A stretch of DNA of 64,000 bases from an uncultured Pseudomonadota bacterium. GTDB lineage: Bacteria; Myxococcota_A; UBA796; CAJQPC01. Positions 1 through 8,378 of this stretch are shown piece after piece; position 1 is the first letter of the stretch, and every line of letters begins with the position of its first letter. The notes beneath the pieces were generated by a model. It was not told the DNA's origin and ran no database searches. It saw nothing but the letters and a program-made list of their open reading frames with translations. The stretch covers positions 1-64,000 of the forward strand of contig CAJXRZ010000021.1 of assembly GCA_913060515.1 (NCBI GenBank). The letters run 5' to 3'. The position numbers and the translations under genes were made by a program.

Positions 1-47
1 GAGATTTCTGCCTGTCTCGTGGGCTCGGAGATGTGTATAAGAGACAG
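1..47. other. Illumina Nextera adapter left on the contig end
   Basis: Bases 1-5 (GAGAT) match the 3' end of the P7 oligo. Bases 6-13 (TTCTGCCT) match the Nextera i7 index N703 as remembered. Bases 14-47 match the 34-base Nextera read-2 transposase sequence, which ends in AGATGTGTATAAGAGACAG. The order P7-index-transposon end is exactly that of a library adapter, so genomic sequence starts at base 48. The GTG at base 33, which opens a reading frame into the first gene, therefore lies in adapter. Confidence 0.96.
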
Positions 48-92
48 GAGCAGGACAGCAAGGGCGCTTCTTCCAGGGTGTACCCTTCCACG

Positions 93-1490
93 ATGTTGTT
101 CTTGATTGCCCTTGGGTGTTCCGACCCCGCGACCCTCCAGACTCTGCCGGATCCCGTAGATGATTCAAGCACCCAAGACTCCGGTGTGGACACAGCAGAC
201 TCCGGCGTAGATACCGGAGATTCTGGCGAGCGGCCCCTGAGCTGCGATGCATACTCCGCCCCGGACAGAGAGCTGTCCAACCCCGGCACTCTGGACGCCC
301 CATGGCCCAGCCTGCAAGCTCTGGCCGATGCCCAAGCGCTCCCCACCAGTGGCACCCTCTGCCTGCTGCCCGGTCATCATGGCGCGCCCGTCCTGCGTCA
401 GCTTGCCGGCAGCGAGCTGGCCATCGTGGCCACTGCGCTCCAGGAAGCGGAGCTGAGCAGCCTCCAGCTTGTGGGCGTGAGCGGCGTGCGCTTTCAGGGC
501 CTGCTGGTGCGCGGCACGGACATCGAGACCAACCAGGATGAGCGGGACTTCTGGCTGGTCTCCGCCGACACCAGCAGCACGGATCTGGTGTTTCAAGACT
601 TGGTCGTCGAGTCCGCCCAGGACTCCTCCACTTGGACGGTCTCGGACTGGACCACGCGCACAAAGAGCGGCGTGGACCTGCGCGGAGAGCGGGTTCAGGT
701 CTTGGACACCCAGATCCGAAACACCCACCACGCCCTGTCCCTTCGCGGTGACCACGCTCTGGTCCAGGGCTGCCTGGTAGACAACTTCGGCGGCGACGGC
801 ATCCGGGGTCTGGGCAGCCACTCTACCTATGCCTGGAACACGGTTCGCGATGCCTATGTGGACGCCTACGAGACCCAGCATGACGATGCCTTCCAGGCCT
901 ACGAGCTGGAGGGCGACCTCAAGATCGAAGGGGTCTGGATCCACCACAACCAGTTCCTGCTCTTTGCCGACCCGCTCACGGACTTTGTGCTCGAGCAGGG
1001 GCTGGTGGGCACCCTGATGCAGGGCATCTTGCTCTCCGATGGCTACGCCGACGGCTGGGTCGTGGAGAACAACTTGGTGGTCAACGCGAACTACCATGGC
1101 ATCTCGCTCTATGGAGGGAGAAACTGCCGAATCCAAAACAACACCGTGGTGCGTCATCCCGAGATGCCAGCGGACAGCGGACCCTGGATCCGCATCTCAG
1201 ACCAGAGCAAGACGGGGCAGGAGAACTTCGAGAACGTCATCCGCAACAACCTCGCCGCGATGCTCACGCCCTGGGACTACGACGCCAGCTCCACGGTAGA
1301 GGCCAACCTGGAGTTGGATGACCTGGGCATCTTTGTGGACGCAGCAGGCATGGACTTTGCCCTGGCTGCGGGGAGTGCGGCGCTGGATGCAGGGGAGTCC
1401 ACCGAGCTGCAAGACTTGGATCTGGCTGGGCAGAGCCGCCTCTCTGGATCGGCCGTGGATCTGGGCGCCTTTGAGCTTCAGCTCGACTAG
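93..1490 (+). CDS. Lipoprotein with right-handed beta-helix (pectate-lyase-like) fold
   Basis: A 465-residue protein if started at ATG 93. The N-terminus MLFLIALGCSDPA has a short hydrophobic core and a lipobox (ALGC), so it is probably an outer-membrane lipoprotein. Residues about 25-50 form a low-complexity DSGVDTADSGVDTGDSG linker. The rest resembles parallel beta-helix repeats (for example VVENNLVVNANYHGISLYGG and CRIQNNTVVRH), as in polysaccharide-binding or -cleaving proteins. The frame is open upstream to a GTG at 33, but that codon is in adapter sequence, and the lipobox fits the 93 start. The true contig may have continued upstream, so a longer form cannot be excluded. No catalytic residues can be assigned. 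Confidence 0.8.
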   Translation: MLFLIALGCSDPATLQTLPDPVDDSSTQDSGVDTADSGVDTGDSGERPLSCDAYSAPDRELSNPGTLDAPWPSLQALADAQALPTSGTLCLLPGHHGAPVLRQLAGSELAIVATALQEAELSSLQLVGVSGVRFQGLLVRGTDIETNQDERDFWLVSADTSSTDLVFQDLVVESAQDSSTWTVSDWTTRTKSGVDLRGERVQVLDTQIRNTHHALSLRGDHALVQGCLVDNFGGDGIRGLGSHSTYAWNTVRDAYVDAYETQHDDAFQAYELEGDLKIEGVWIHHNQFLLFADPLTDFVLEQGLVGTLMQGILLSDGYADGWVVENNLVVNANYHGISLYGGRNCRIQNNTVVRHPEMPADSGPWIRISDQSKTGQENFENVIRNNLAAMLTPWDYDASSTVEANLELDDLGIFVDAAGMDFALAAGSAALDAGESTELQDLDLAGQSRLSGSAVDLGAFELQLD

Positions 1491-1589
1491 GCCTGGACAC
1501 CTCCCGGCACCTGCGCGCCAGAGCACACAGCTCCGAGACACCGCTTGCGCCCAAGCGCGCTTAGAATGCTCCCCAGCAGTGGAGCACCC

Positions 1590-3356
1590 ATGTCCGAGTC
1601 ATCCGAGCGCCTGATCGAGACCATTCGCGGCAGCATCATCGGCGACGACCAAGTCATCGAGGGTCCTTATGGTCCCCGCCGTGTCACCTACGCCGACTAC
1701 ACCGCATCGGGTCGTTCCCTGGGATTCATCGAGGATTTCATCCGGCACGAGGTCATGCCGCTCTACGCCAACACCCACACCGAGACCAGCGGCACCGGTC
1801 GCCAGACCACGCGCTACCGGGAAGATGCCCGCGCGCAGATCCACAAGGCCGTCGGCGGCGGCCCCGACGACGTGGTCATCTTCACCGGCTCAGGCGCCAC
1901 CGGCGCCATCAACAAGCTGGTGGACTGTCTGGGCATTCGCATCCCAGCCGAGCTCGATGAGCGCTTTGGACTGCGGGCACACATCCCCGCCAATCAGCGC
2001 CCCGTGGTGTTCATCGGACCCTTTGAGCACCACAGCAACGAGCTGCCTTGGCGCGAGAGCTTGGCTGATGTGGTCACCATCGACGAGGACGCCGACGGAC
2101 GCTTGGACTTGGTCCAGCTCGAGGCGGCGCTCAAGCAGTACCAGGACCGGCCCCTAAAGATCGGCAGCTTCTCAGCGGCCTCCAATGTGACCGGCATCGG
2201 CTCGGACACCCGGGCCACCCAGATCCTGCTGCACCGCTACGGCGCTCTGAGCTTCTGGGACTTTGCTGCGGCGGGTCCCTACGTCGAGATCCAGATGAAC
2301 ATGGCCGCCCACGGCCCCGATGGGAACCTGGCCTACAAAGACGCCATCTTTATCTCCCCACACAAGTTCATTGGCGGACCCGGCACCCCAGGCGTTCTGG
2401 TGGTCAAGAAGCACGTGCTCACCAACAAGGTGCCCGCCTCTCCCGGTGGTGGAACGGTCTCCTATGTGAACCCCTCCGAGCACCGCTACCACGACGACCC
2501 CATCCACAGAGAGGAAGGGGGAACGCCGGCGATCATCGAGTCCATCCGTGCAGGTCTGGTCTTCCAGCTCAAGGACGCGGTGGGGGTCAAGGCCATCCGG
2601 AACAAGGAGCACGACTTCATTCAGCGGGCCATCGCCCGTTGGCGGGACAACCCCAACATCCACATCTTGGGCAACAAGGATGCCTGGCGTCTGAGCATCG
2701 TCAGCTTCATGGTGCGCCACGGCGGCGGCTACCTGCACCACAACTTCGTGGTGGCCTTGCTCAACGACTTGCTGGGCATCCAAGCCCGCGGCGGCTGCAG
2801 CTGCGCAGGTCCCTATGGTCACCGCTTGTTGGGCATCGATCTGTCCACCTCCAAGGAGTTCGAGCGCGAGGTGCTCAAGGGCTGCGAGGGCATCAAACCC
2901 GGTTGGGTGCGGGTGAACTTCAACTACTTCATCTCCGAGACCGTCTTTGAGTTCCTGCTCGATGCCGTGGAGCTCATCGCCAACGAGGGTTGGCGCTTGC
3001 TGCCCGACTACAAGTTCTGCCCCATGAGCGGCGCCTGGGTTCACCGAGATGGCCTGCCGACTCCCCCACGCAGCCTCTCGGATCTCAGCTACCGGGGCGG
3101 TCGTCTGGAGTACCGGGCCCGCCACAGCACCGAGCCGGAGTGGGCTCTGGGAGGTCACCTGGAGGAGGCCAAGAAGATCCTGGCCCGGGCCGCCCAGACG
3201 GCGCCCCCAGAGTGTGCGCAGGAGCCTGAGATGAGCGTGGACTTCAAGCAGCTGCGCTGGTTCCCCCTCCCGCGCGAGGTCTTCATGGAGCTGACCGGCC
3301 AAGGCGTGGCCCATGAGATCCACCTGCCCGGCGCCCACAGCGAGCCCGTTGAATGA
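1590..3356 (+). CDS. Aminotransferase class V-fold PLP-dependent enzyme (cysteine desulfurase-like)
   Basis: A 588-residue cytoplasmic enzyme. It shows the family start DYTASGRSL and YANTHTETS, a glycine-rich PLP phosphate loop (FTGSGATGAINKL), the aspartate that contacts the pyridine nitrogen (SFWDFAAAGPYV) and the Schiff-base lysine in SPHKFIGGPGTPG. A loop RGGCSCAGPYGH lies where cysteine desulfurases carry their catalytic cysteine, so sulfur transfer is possible but not shown. It is longer than IscS/SufS (about 400 residues) because of a roughly 150-residue C-terminal extension. ATG 1590 was chosen over an upstream frame-open start because GGAG precedes it by 5 bases. The substrate is unknown; no scaffold or Suf/Isc partner genes are nearby. 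Confidence 0.85.
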   Translation: MSESSERLIETIRGSIIGDDQVIEGPYGPRRVTYADYTASGRSLGFIEDFIRHEVMPLYANTHTETSGTGRQTTRYREDARAQIHKAVGGGPDDVVIFTGSGATGAINKLVDCLGIRIPAELDERFGLRAHIPANQRPVVFIGPFEHHSNELPWRESLADVVTIDEDADGRLDLVQLEAALKQYQDRPLKIGSFSAASNVTGIGSDTRATQILLHRYGALSFWDFAAAGPYVEIQMNMAAHGPDGNLAYKDAIFISPHKFIGGPGTPGVLVVKKHVLTNKVPASPGGGTVSYVNPSEHRYHDDPIHREEGGTPAIIESIRAGLVFQLKDAVGVKAIRNKEHDFIQRAIARWRDNPNIHILGNKDAWRLSIVSFMVRHGGGYLHHNFVVALLNDLLGIQARGGCSCAGPYGHRLLGIDLSTSKEFEREVLKGCEGIKPGWVRVNFNYFISETVFEFLLDAVELIANEGWRLLPDYKFCPMSGAWVHRDGLPTPPRSLSDLSYRGGRLEYRARHSTEPEWALGGHLEEAKKILARAAQTAPPECAQEPEMSVDFKQLRWFPLPREVFMELTGQGVAHEIHLPGAHSEPVE

Positions 3357-3428
3357 TCTGAGTTGGGGCCCGTAGGTAGCGTGTGTGGGCATCCCCGGTG
3401 TCCCAAGAAGCAGACCACGGAGACCCTG

Positions 3429-4247
3429 ATGACCCTGACCTTGATGCTCTCGCTCAGCGCGCCCGCACTGGCCTCGGAGCCGGTCACACGTTCGCTTCCT
3501 GCTTCCATGCCCGCCTTGGAGATCTCCGGGGACAAGGGGCATGTCACGGTGATCTACGATGCAAACGCGAGCGAGTCGATGGTCACTGCCACGCCCGTTC
3601 GCTGGGGAGAAGTAGGCTGCAAGCTGGACTTCTCAGGGGACAACACCGTCGCCCGTGCGCAGGTTCTCCCCAGCGAGGAGGCCAACACTTTTGAGCGCTG
3701 CGAGACCGACTGGGTCGTGGTCTTGGCCAGCAACACCATGGTGGATGTGCAGCTCAAGGCCGGCAAGGTCGAGGTGCAAGACACTCTGGGCCGGGTGGAC
3801 GTGGAGCTGGGCCGAGGCCGCGTGCTGCTCAGCCACACCCAAGGCCGCGTGGACGCCACGCTGGGTCGGGGCAAGGTCAAAGGCAGCCACCACGGCGAGG
3901 GCGCCATGGCGGTGGGCGTGGGCAAGATCAAGCTGGAGGGCTTGGACCGGGCCATCAGCGCCCGCACCGAGCTCGGTGGGGTCAAGCTGACCTTTGCTGA
4001 GACCCCCAGCGGCACCGTCGTGGCCCACACCGGCATTGGCCGGGTCCGTACAGCGCTGCCCTACGGCGCCACCGCGGACATGCGCGACTTTGATGGGCGC
4101 TTGGCCCGCTTCCGCACTGAGGTCCCGCACCGGAACGCGGCCCAGGTGCGCTTGGAAGGGGGCGCCAGATTGGGCAGCACCCGGGTCGACACAGTGGTTG
4201 AGCACGAGGACCCCGATGCCGGAGCCGTCGTGGTTCAGGCGCCCTGA
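3429..4247 (+). CDS. Secreted protein with DUF4097-like repeated beta-strand domain
   Basis: A 272-residue protein with a Sec signal peptide (MTLTLMLSLSAPALASEP) after ATG 3429, which is preceded by GGAGA. The mature part is a series of short repeats ending in Gly-Arg-Val/Lys (LGRVDVELGRGRVLLS, QGRVDATLGRGKVKGS), typical of the DUF4097/putative adhesin beta-solenoid. It contains two cysteines (VGCKLDF and FERCETDW) that could form one disulfide in the periplasm. It follows the PLP enzyme by 72 bases and ends convergently with the next gene; a short GC hairpin (AGGGC/GCCCT) sits between them. The function is unknown. Confidence 0.72.
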   Translation: MTLTLMLSLSAPALASEPVTRSLPASMPALEISGDKGHVTVIYDANASESMVTATPVRWGEVGCKLDFSGDNTVARAQVLPSEEANTFERCETDWVVVLASNTMVDVQLKAGKVEVQDTLGRVDVELGRGRVLLSHTQGRVDATLGRGKVKGSHHGEGAMAVGVGKIKLEGLDRAISARTELGGVKLTFAETPSGTVVAHTGIGRVRTALPYGATADMRDFDGRLARFRTEVPHRNAAQVRLEGGARLGSTRVDTVVEHEDPDAGAVVVQAP

Positions 4248-4254
4248 AGGGCCA

Positions 4255-4935
4255 TCAGCCCTGCTGGAACACGAAGGGGTAGCTCACGTCATCTTCCATG
4301 TCCTTGGGGAACTTGAAGCTGCGAACCTGGCGCGCCACGCAGGCCGCCATCACGTCGTCGCCGGTGGTGTTGTCCAAGACTTGGATGTCTGTGGCTTTGC
4401 CGCTGGTGACGGTCCAGGCCACGGTGATGCGGCCATTGACCTGGGAGTCCCGGGTCTTGCCGGTGTCGTGGCAGTACTGCACCTTGCCGCGCTGCTTGCG
4501 CACGACTTGGGAGATGCTCATGACCTTAGGCTTGGCAGCCTCGATCTCTTTGGCGTCGATGGAGAGCTCGGGACCGGTGCTCACGGAGACGCTGCCGGTG
4601 GAAACCTTGCGCACCTTGGGCTCGGAGCTCTTGCTGTGAGAGCTGGTCGTCGGAGCCTCGCGAGAGGCGCTGTCCCAACGGCTGGAGAGCTCCAGCTCGT
4701 CTTCGGCGACATCTGCCAGGGCGCCGCTGGAGGGATCACCAAACTCGACCGTGATCTCGCTGAGGTCGAAGGCGGCGAAGGTGATGCCGGCCAGTAGGGG
4801 GTCCAAGATCACGCTGGCGACGGGGACCATGCTGGCCTGGGTCAAGTCGCGGCTGGGATCGATGGGTTGTGCATGTGCGGAGGCCGCATTTTGAGGGGCC
4901 GTCTCGCAAGCCAAGGCGGCAAGGAGGAAGAACAT
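4255..4935 (-). CDS. Lipoprotein with AgmX/PglI-type C-terminal domain
   Basis: A 226-residue protein. ATG 4935 (MFFLLAALACETAP) was chosen because it gives a lipobox (LAALAC) and has GGAGAG upstream; the frame is also open from TTG 4947. The last 90 residues (VVRKQRGKVQYCHDTG, then GRITVAWTVTSGKAT, CVARQVRSFKFPKD, YPFVFQQG) match the AgmX/PglI C-terminal domain, a TonB-C-like fold abundant in myxobacteria, with its paired cysteines. In Myxococcus such domains occur in gliding and envelope proteins; a specific role here is not inferable. It is transcribed divergently from the selenoprotein gene, with only 103 bases between the two starts. Confidence 0.82.
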   Translation of the reverse strand: MFFLLAALACETAPQNAASAHAQPIDPSRDLTQASMVPVASVILDPLLAGITFAAFDLSEITVEFGDPSSGALADVAEDELELSSRWDSASREAPTTSSHSKSSEPKVRKVSTGSVSVSTGPELSIDAKEIEAAKPKVMSISQVVRKQRGKVQYCHDTGKTRDSQVNGRITVAWTVTSGKATDIQVLDNTTGDDVMAACVARQVRSFKFPKDMEDDVSYPFVFQQG

Positions 4936-5038
4936 GGGTCTCTCCAAAGGGTGTCAGGTCGTCGTGTCAAAGGGATCGGACAGCCCGGCCATTTGGATGA
5001 GCCCTGCAACTTTTCAGGCGCCCTGGCATCGCCAAGTC

Positions 5039-6865
5039 ATGCCCTCTCTTCTTCTTCTTCTCGCCTCCTGCAAGCCCTTCCCCTGCGCCGAAGGGGAGCT
5101 GCTGCTCAACGACGGCAGCTGCTCGGGTTCGCAAGACAGCGGGGATACCGCCGACACCACGCTCCCCATTGACTGGGTGCTCCTGGAGGGCGACTGCAGC
5201 GTCGGAGAGCTGCCTGCAGACCCGATCGTGGAGCGCAGCAACATCTTCCTAAACCAGGAACAACCAGGTGTTTCACCCTTCGCGGAGGTCGTCGATCTCG
5301 ACAAGCGCGGGGACCTGCTGTTGGGGGTCGGCCAAGGTGGCCTGTTGCCCTACGATGTCAGCGATCCGGACAACCCAGAGTTCCTGGGCTTCTACCCCGA
5401 GCAGATGGGCCGCTACTACAAGGTGGAGTTTGTCAGCGAGACCCGCATCGTGGTCTCTCACCGCGATCGCGGTGTGGAGCTGGTGTCCATGGACGATCCG
5501 AGCGCCCCCCGCACTCTGAGCATCCTGGATGGCAAGGGCTTTGAGGGACTGCTGGTGCACGAGGGCCTGGTCTACGTGACCCAACGTGGCCAGGGCATCG
5601 TGGTCCTGGACCCCAGCTCAGACACCCTGACCGAGGTGACACAGCTGGGCGGCCTGACCTCGCCGTGGGAGATGAGCAAGCCCATGGACGGTGTGGCCTA
5701 TGTCGCAGACGCCGCCTTGGGGCTGGTGCCGGTGGATCTGAGCACCCCCTCCTCCCCGAAGTTGGGCGAGCCTGTGCCGGTCTCTGATGGGGGCGCGCTG
5801 CACGTCGCGGCGGCCGACGGCTTTGTGTACATGAGCTTGGGCTCGGCGGGTGTAGGGATCTTTGAGACCTCGGACCCAATGGCCCCGACCCTCGTCGCTC
5901 AAGTACCAACTGGGGGGAGTGCCACGATGGCCTGGGCGGACGATGGTCTGCTCTGGGTCGGCGACAACAAGGGGGTGGCGGTCTTTGACGTGAGCGATCC
6001 CACTGAGCCCTTGAACCAGGCCCGGGAGCTCACCGAGCAGTTCGCGTTGGCGATGTACAGCGAGGGCGACCGGGGCTACGTCGGGGACTGGAACTACATG
6101 CGCATCTTGGACCTGGACCGGAGCGTCCAGGCTCCGCACCTGGAAATGCCAGGAGACAGCTTTATTTTGCCCGAGGATGGTGGAGACAAACTGCTCTCCA
6201 TTCGCAACATGGGCAACGCCCCTCTGGTGCTTCGCGGGGCGGCCAGCGCGGTGGAGGGACTGCAGGTCTACGCCAGCTCGGAGGTCCTGGAGAGTGGGGA
6301 GGAAGGCTGGATCAAGCTGAGCTATGCCGGCGGGGCCGGCATGGAAGGCTCCGTGTGCGTGAGCAGCAACGACCCGGATGAAGCGACGATTGACTTCGCA
6401 GTCGAGGCCGGTGTGGACGACCCCTTCATCGGGCAGCCGGCTCCAGACTTTGTGCTTCAGGATCTGGACGGCAAGAGCTACAAGCTGAGCGATCAGCTCG
6501 GCCACCCGGTGGTGCTGGCCTACTTTGCCACTTGGTGACCCGTCTGTCCGTCCGAGGTCTCGGACATTGACGACAACATGCACAACGGAGCCTACGGCGA
6601 GGCCGGGGTGATTTTTTGGGGCATCTCCGATGAGCGCGAGGAGACCTTGGCGGACTTCCGCACGGCCTTCGACATCGATATGCCCATCCTGCTGGACTCT
6701 CAAAAAGAGGCCCAGAAGTTGTACCAGAGCACAGTGGCCTTTCCCACCGCAGCCTTCCCGCACACCTACATCGTAGACGCCCAAGGCAAACTGATCTACT
6801 ACAACAACGTGCACGACACCGAGGAGCTGGCTGCGGCCTTGGACGACCTGATCGCCACAGACTAG
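5039..6865 (+). CDS. Selenoprotein: LVIVD-propeller lipoprotein with C-terminal thioredoxin-like domain (in-frame UGA = Sec500)
   Basis: Read through the TGA at 6536-6538, this is a 608-residue protein. ATG 5039 gives a lipoprotein signal (MPSLLLLLASC). Residues about 65-365 are LVIVD-type propeller repeats (GLLPYDVSDPDNPEFLGFY, GVAVFDVSDPTEPL). Residues about 370-460 look like an Ig/ASH-type domain. Residues 465-608 are an AhpC/TSA-redoxin fold: GQPAPDFVLQDLDGK, then FATW-U-PVC, a cis-Pro segment (AFPHTYIVD) and a C-terminal helix. The reading frame on both sides of the TGA is one continuous thioredoxin domain, and the UGA replaces the first Cys of the CxxC site, giving UPVC. A SECIS-like hairpin follows. 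The likely role is a periplasmic thiol/disulfide oxidoreductase. The alternative is a TGC-to-TGA nonsense mutation or an assembly error. Confidence 0.86.
6550..6565 (+). promoter_or_regulatory. Bacterial SECIS-like hairpin downstream of the UGA codon
   Basis: GTCCGA-GGTC-TCGGAC forms a perfect 6-bp stem with a 4-base loop. The loop begins 17 bases after the UGA and has G in its first two positions. Both fit the published loose consensus for bacterial SECIS elements (apical loop about 16-37 bases from UGA, G among the first two loop bases). A second short pairing (GTC 6542-6544 with GAC 6569-6571) could extend the structure over an internal loop. Confidence 0.72.
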
Positions 6866-6874
6866 GGGGGCAGC

Positions 6875-7855
6875 ATGCTCCTTGCTCTGCTCCTGTCTTG
6901 CTCGACCACTCCTCCGCCTCCAGGCATCCTGCTCGTCACCGTTGACGGGATGCGCGCGGACTACCTGCACGCCGAGTGGAGCCCCAACGCCTGGGCTCTG
7001 GGCGAGCAGGGCCGGGTCTACCGGAACGCTTGGACACCGGTAGGAGACTGTCTGCCGGCCACTCAGGCCATGTTCGTACAGGGGCCGCCCGAGGGGCCAG
7101 ACTTGGCTCTGGCGGACACCCTGGATGCGGCTGGATGGGCCACGGGGGCCATTGTCGGCAAGGCCGAGCTCTCCGAGCTGGAGCTGGGATTTGAGCACTG
7201 GGATGCACCCGCCAGCGGGGAGCGTGCGGCGGAGGAGAGCGTGGCGCTGGCCCAGGCTTGGATCCAGGCCCAGAGTGGCCCCTGGATGCTCTGGGTACAC
7301 ATCAATGAGCCCCAGGCGCCCTACGCCCCCAGCGACGGCTACGCGCGACCCGACGCCACCCCCAAGTCCAACTACCGGGGCGAGGTCAGCCAGGCGGACG
7401 CTGCGCTGTTGCCGCTGCTCTCGCTGGCCCAAGAGCGCAAGGCCCACATCGTGCTGGCCTCGGATCACGGTCAGGTCATGGATGAGGAGACCTGCAGCTA
7501 CCAGCATGAACACTCCAGCTCACCCATGGTCATGCGGGTGCCCTTGGTCATTCAGGGTCCCTCCATCGAGGCCGGGCTGAGCGATGACATGGTCGGGCTC
7601 ACCGATCTCTACGACACGGTGCAGAGCTGGGCTGGCCTGGCCTCGCAGACACAAGGGGTGCTCGAGCGGCGTGGCCGCAGTCACTGGGTGGGGCGCTCGG
7701 GGAGCTGTTCTGCCGCGTGCAACCCTGGCTGCACCCCCGAAGGACCCCAGGGCGCTGACCGGGTGGTCTACGGGGAGAACGGGGGCATGTACCGCAAGCG
7801 TCCGGGCACCATGGGCTTTGGGGATGCGATGTTGGCCGGGGCCTTGGAGGACTAG
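6875..7855 (+). CDS. Sulfatase-fold (alkaline phosphatase superfamily) lipoprotein
   Basis: A 326-residue protein starting MLLALLLSCSTTPPP, a lipoprotein signal. It begins 9 bases after the selenoprotein stop, with GGGGGGC upstream, so the two are probably cotranscribed. The metal-site motifs of the sulfatase fold are visible: TVDGMRADYL near the N-terminus and LASDHGQVMDEE near residue 205. The usual nucleophile motif CxPxR appears only as GDCLPATQAM, with Thr instead of Arg, so formylglycine maturation is doubtful. At 326 residues it is shorter than typical sulfatases (about 450-550). The substrate is unknown. Its stop codon overlaps that of the next, convergent gene in a shared CTAG. Confidence 0.82.
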   Translation: MLLALLLSCSTTPPPPGILLVTVDGMRADYLHAEWSPNAWALGEQGRVYRNAWTPVGDCLPATQAMFVQGPPEGPDLALADTLDAAGWATGAIVGKAELSELELGFEHWDAPASGERAAEESVALAQAWIQAQSGPWMLWVHINEPQAPYAPSDGYARPDATPKSNYRGEVSQADAALLPLLSLAQERKAHIVLASDHGQVMDEETCSYQHEHSSSPMVMRVPLVIQGPSIEAGLSDDMVGLTDLYDTVQSWAGLASQTQGVLERRGRSHWVGRSGSCSAACNPGCTPEGPQGADRVVYGENGGMYRKRPGTMGFGDAMLAGALED

Positions 7856-8361
7856 GTCTGTTGGCCGAGCCGGTAGCGCATCAGGCCCAGCAGGTCTCCA
7901 GCAAGGGGCTGCAGGGAGCGGTTGTCCTGCACGGTCTTCAAGACCGCCAGGGCGTAGAGGGGATCTGCGGACCAGTGGATCTGTAGACCCTGCAGGCAGC
8001 ACTTGGCGAGCCGCGTTCGGTTCAGCAGGTAGGTGCTCTCCCGGTCGAATCGGTCCGTAATACTCGGCTTTGGGGCTGGCTTTGGGGGACCGTGCCATTT
8101 CAGAAGGTCTGAGAAGGTGTGCAGGATCTGCTGATTGGCGGGTGGATGGTGCCCTAGGGTCAGTACCAGAGCCAGTCGGCGCAGATCCTGTCCTGAGTAT
8201 TCCTTGGACACTTCCCGGTAGCGGCTGGCGAGCTGACAGATCTGTCGGAGCTGCGGATGAAGCGAGCTAGCCAGCTCAGGGTTCAGCACGGCGATGCCCA
8301 AGGCCTCGTTGGGCAGCCTCTCTTGGGCATCCCAGCGACTGAGCCACTGGAAGATCGCCAT
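7852..8361 (-). CDS. Hypothetical protein, last gene of the frm operon
   Basis: A 169-residue soluble protein of unknown function, helix-rich by composition (LRQICQLASRYREVSKEY, RLALVLTLGHH), with no signal peptide. ATG 8361 was preferred because it lies 17 bases after the stop of the upstream DsbA-like gene; TTG 8427 is also in frame but would overlap that gene by 49 bases. Its position at the end of the frmR-frmA-fghA-thioredoxin-fold cluster suggests cotranscription, but no functional link can be read from the sequence. It converges on the sulfatase-fold gene, sharing CTAG. Confidence 0.6.
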   Translation of the reverse strand: MAIFQWLSRWDAQERLPNEALGIAVLNPELASSLHPQLRQICQLASRYREVSKEYSGQDLRRLALVLTLGHHPPANQQILHTFSDLLKWHGPPKPAPKPSITDRFDRESTYLLNRTRLAKCCLQGLQIHWSADPLYALAVLKTVQDNRSLQPLAGDLLGLMRYRLGQQT

Positions 8362-8378
8362 CTTGGCCTTGGCGGCGT

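Noticed and set aside
33-92. GTG 33 as start of the first protein
   Set aside because: The codon is inside the Nextera adapter and so cannot be genomic.
2172-3542. 456-codon minus-strand frame opposite the class-V PLP gene
   Set aside because: Shadow of a conserved plus-strand enzyme whose catalytic motifs are all in frame.
4248-4262. Terminator between the convergent genes at 4247 and 4255
   Set aside because: AGGGC-CATCA-GCCCT is a short stem without a T tract on either strand and overlaps coding sequence.
6578-6865. Independent 95-residue gene starting at ATG 6578
   Set aside because: Without the upstream part it is half a thioredoxin fold, has no ribosome binding site, and is in the same frame directly after the UGA codon.
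5618-7513. 631-codon minus-strand frame opposite the selenoprotein and sulfatase-fold genes
   Set aside because: It covers parts of two well-supported plus-strand genes and has no protein-like motif.
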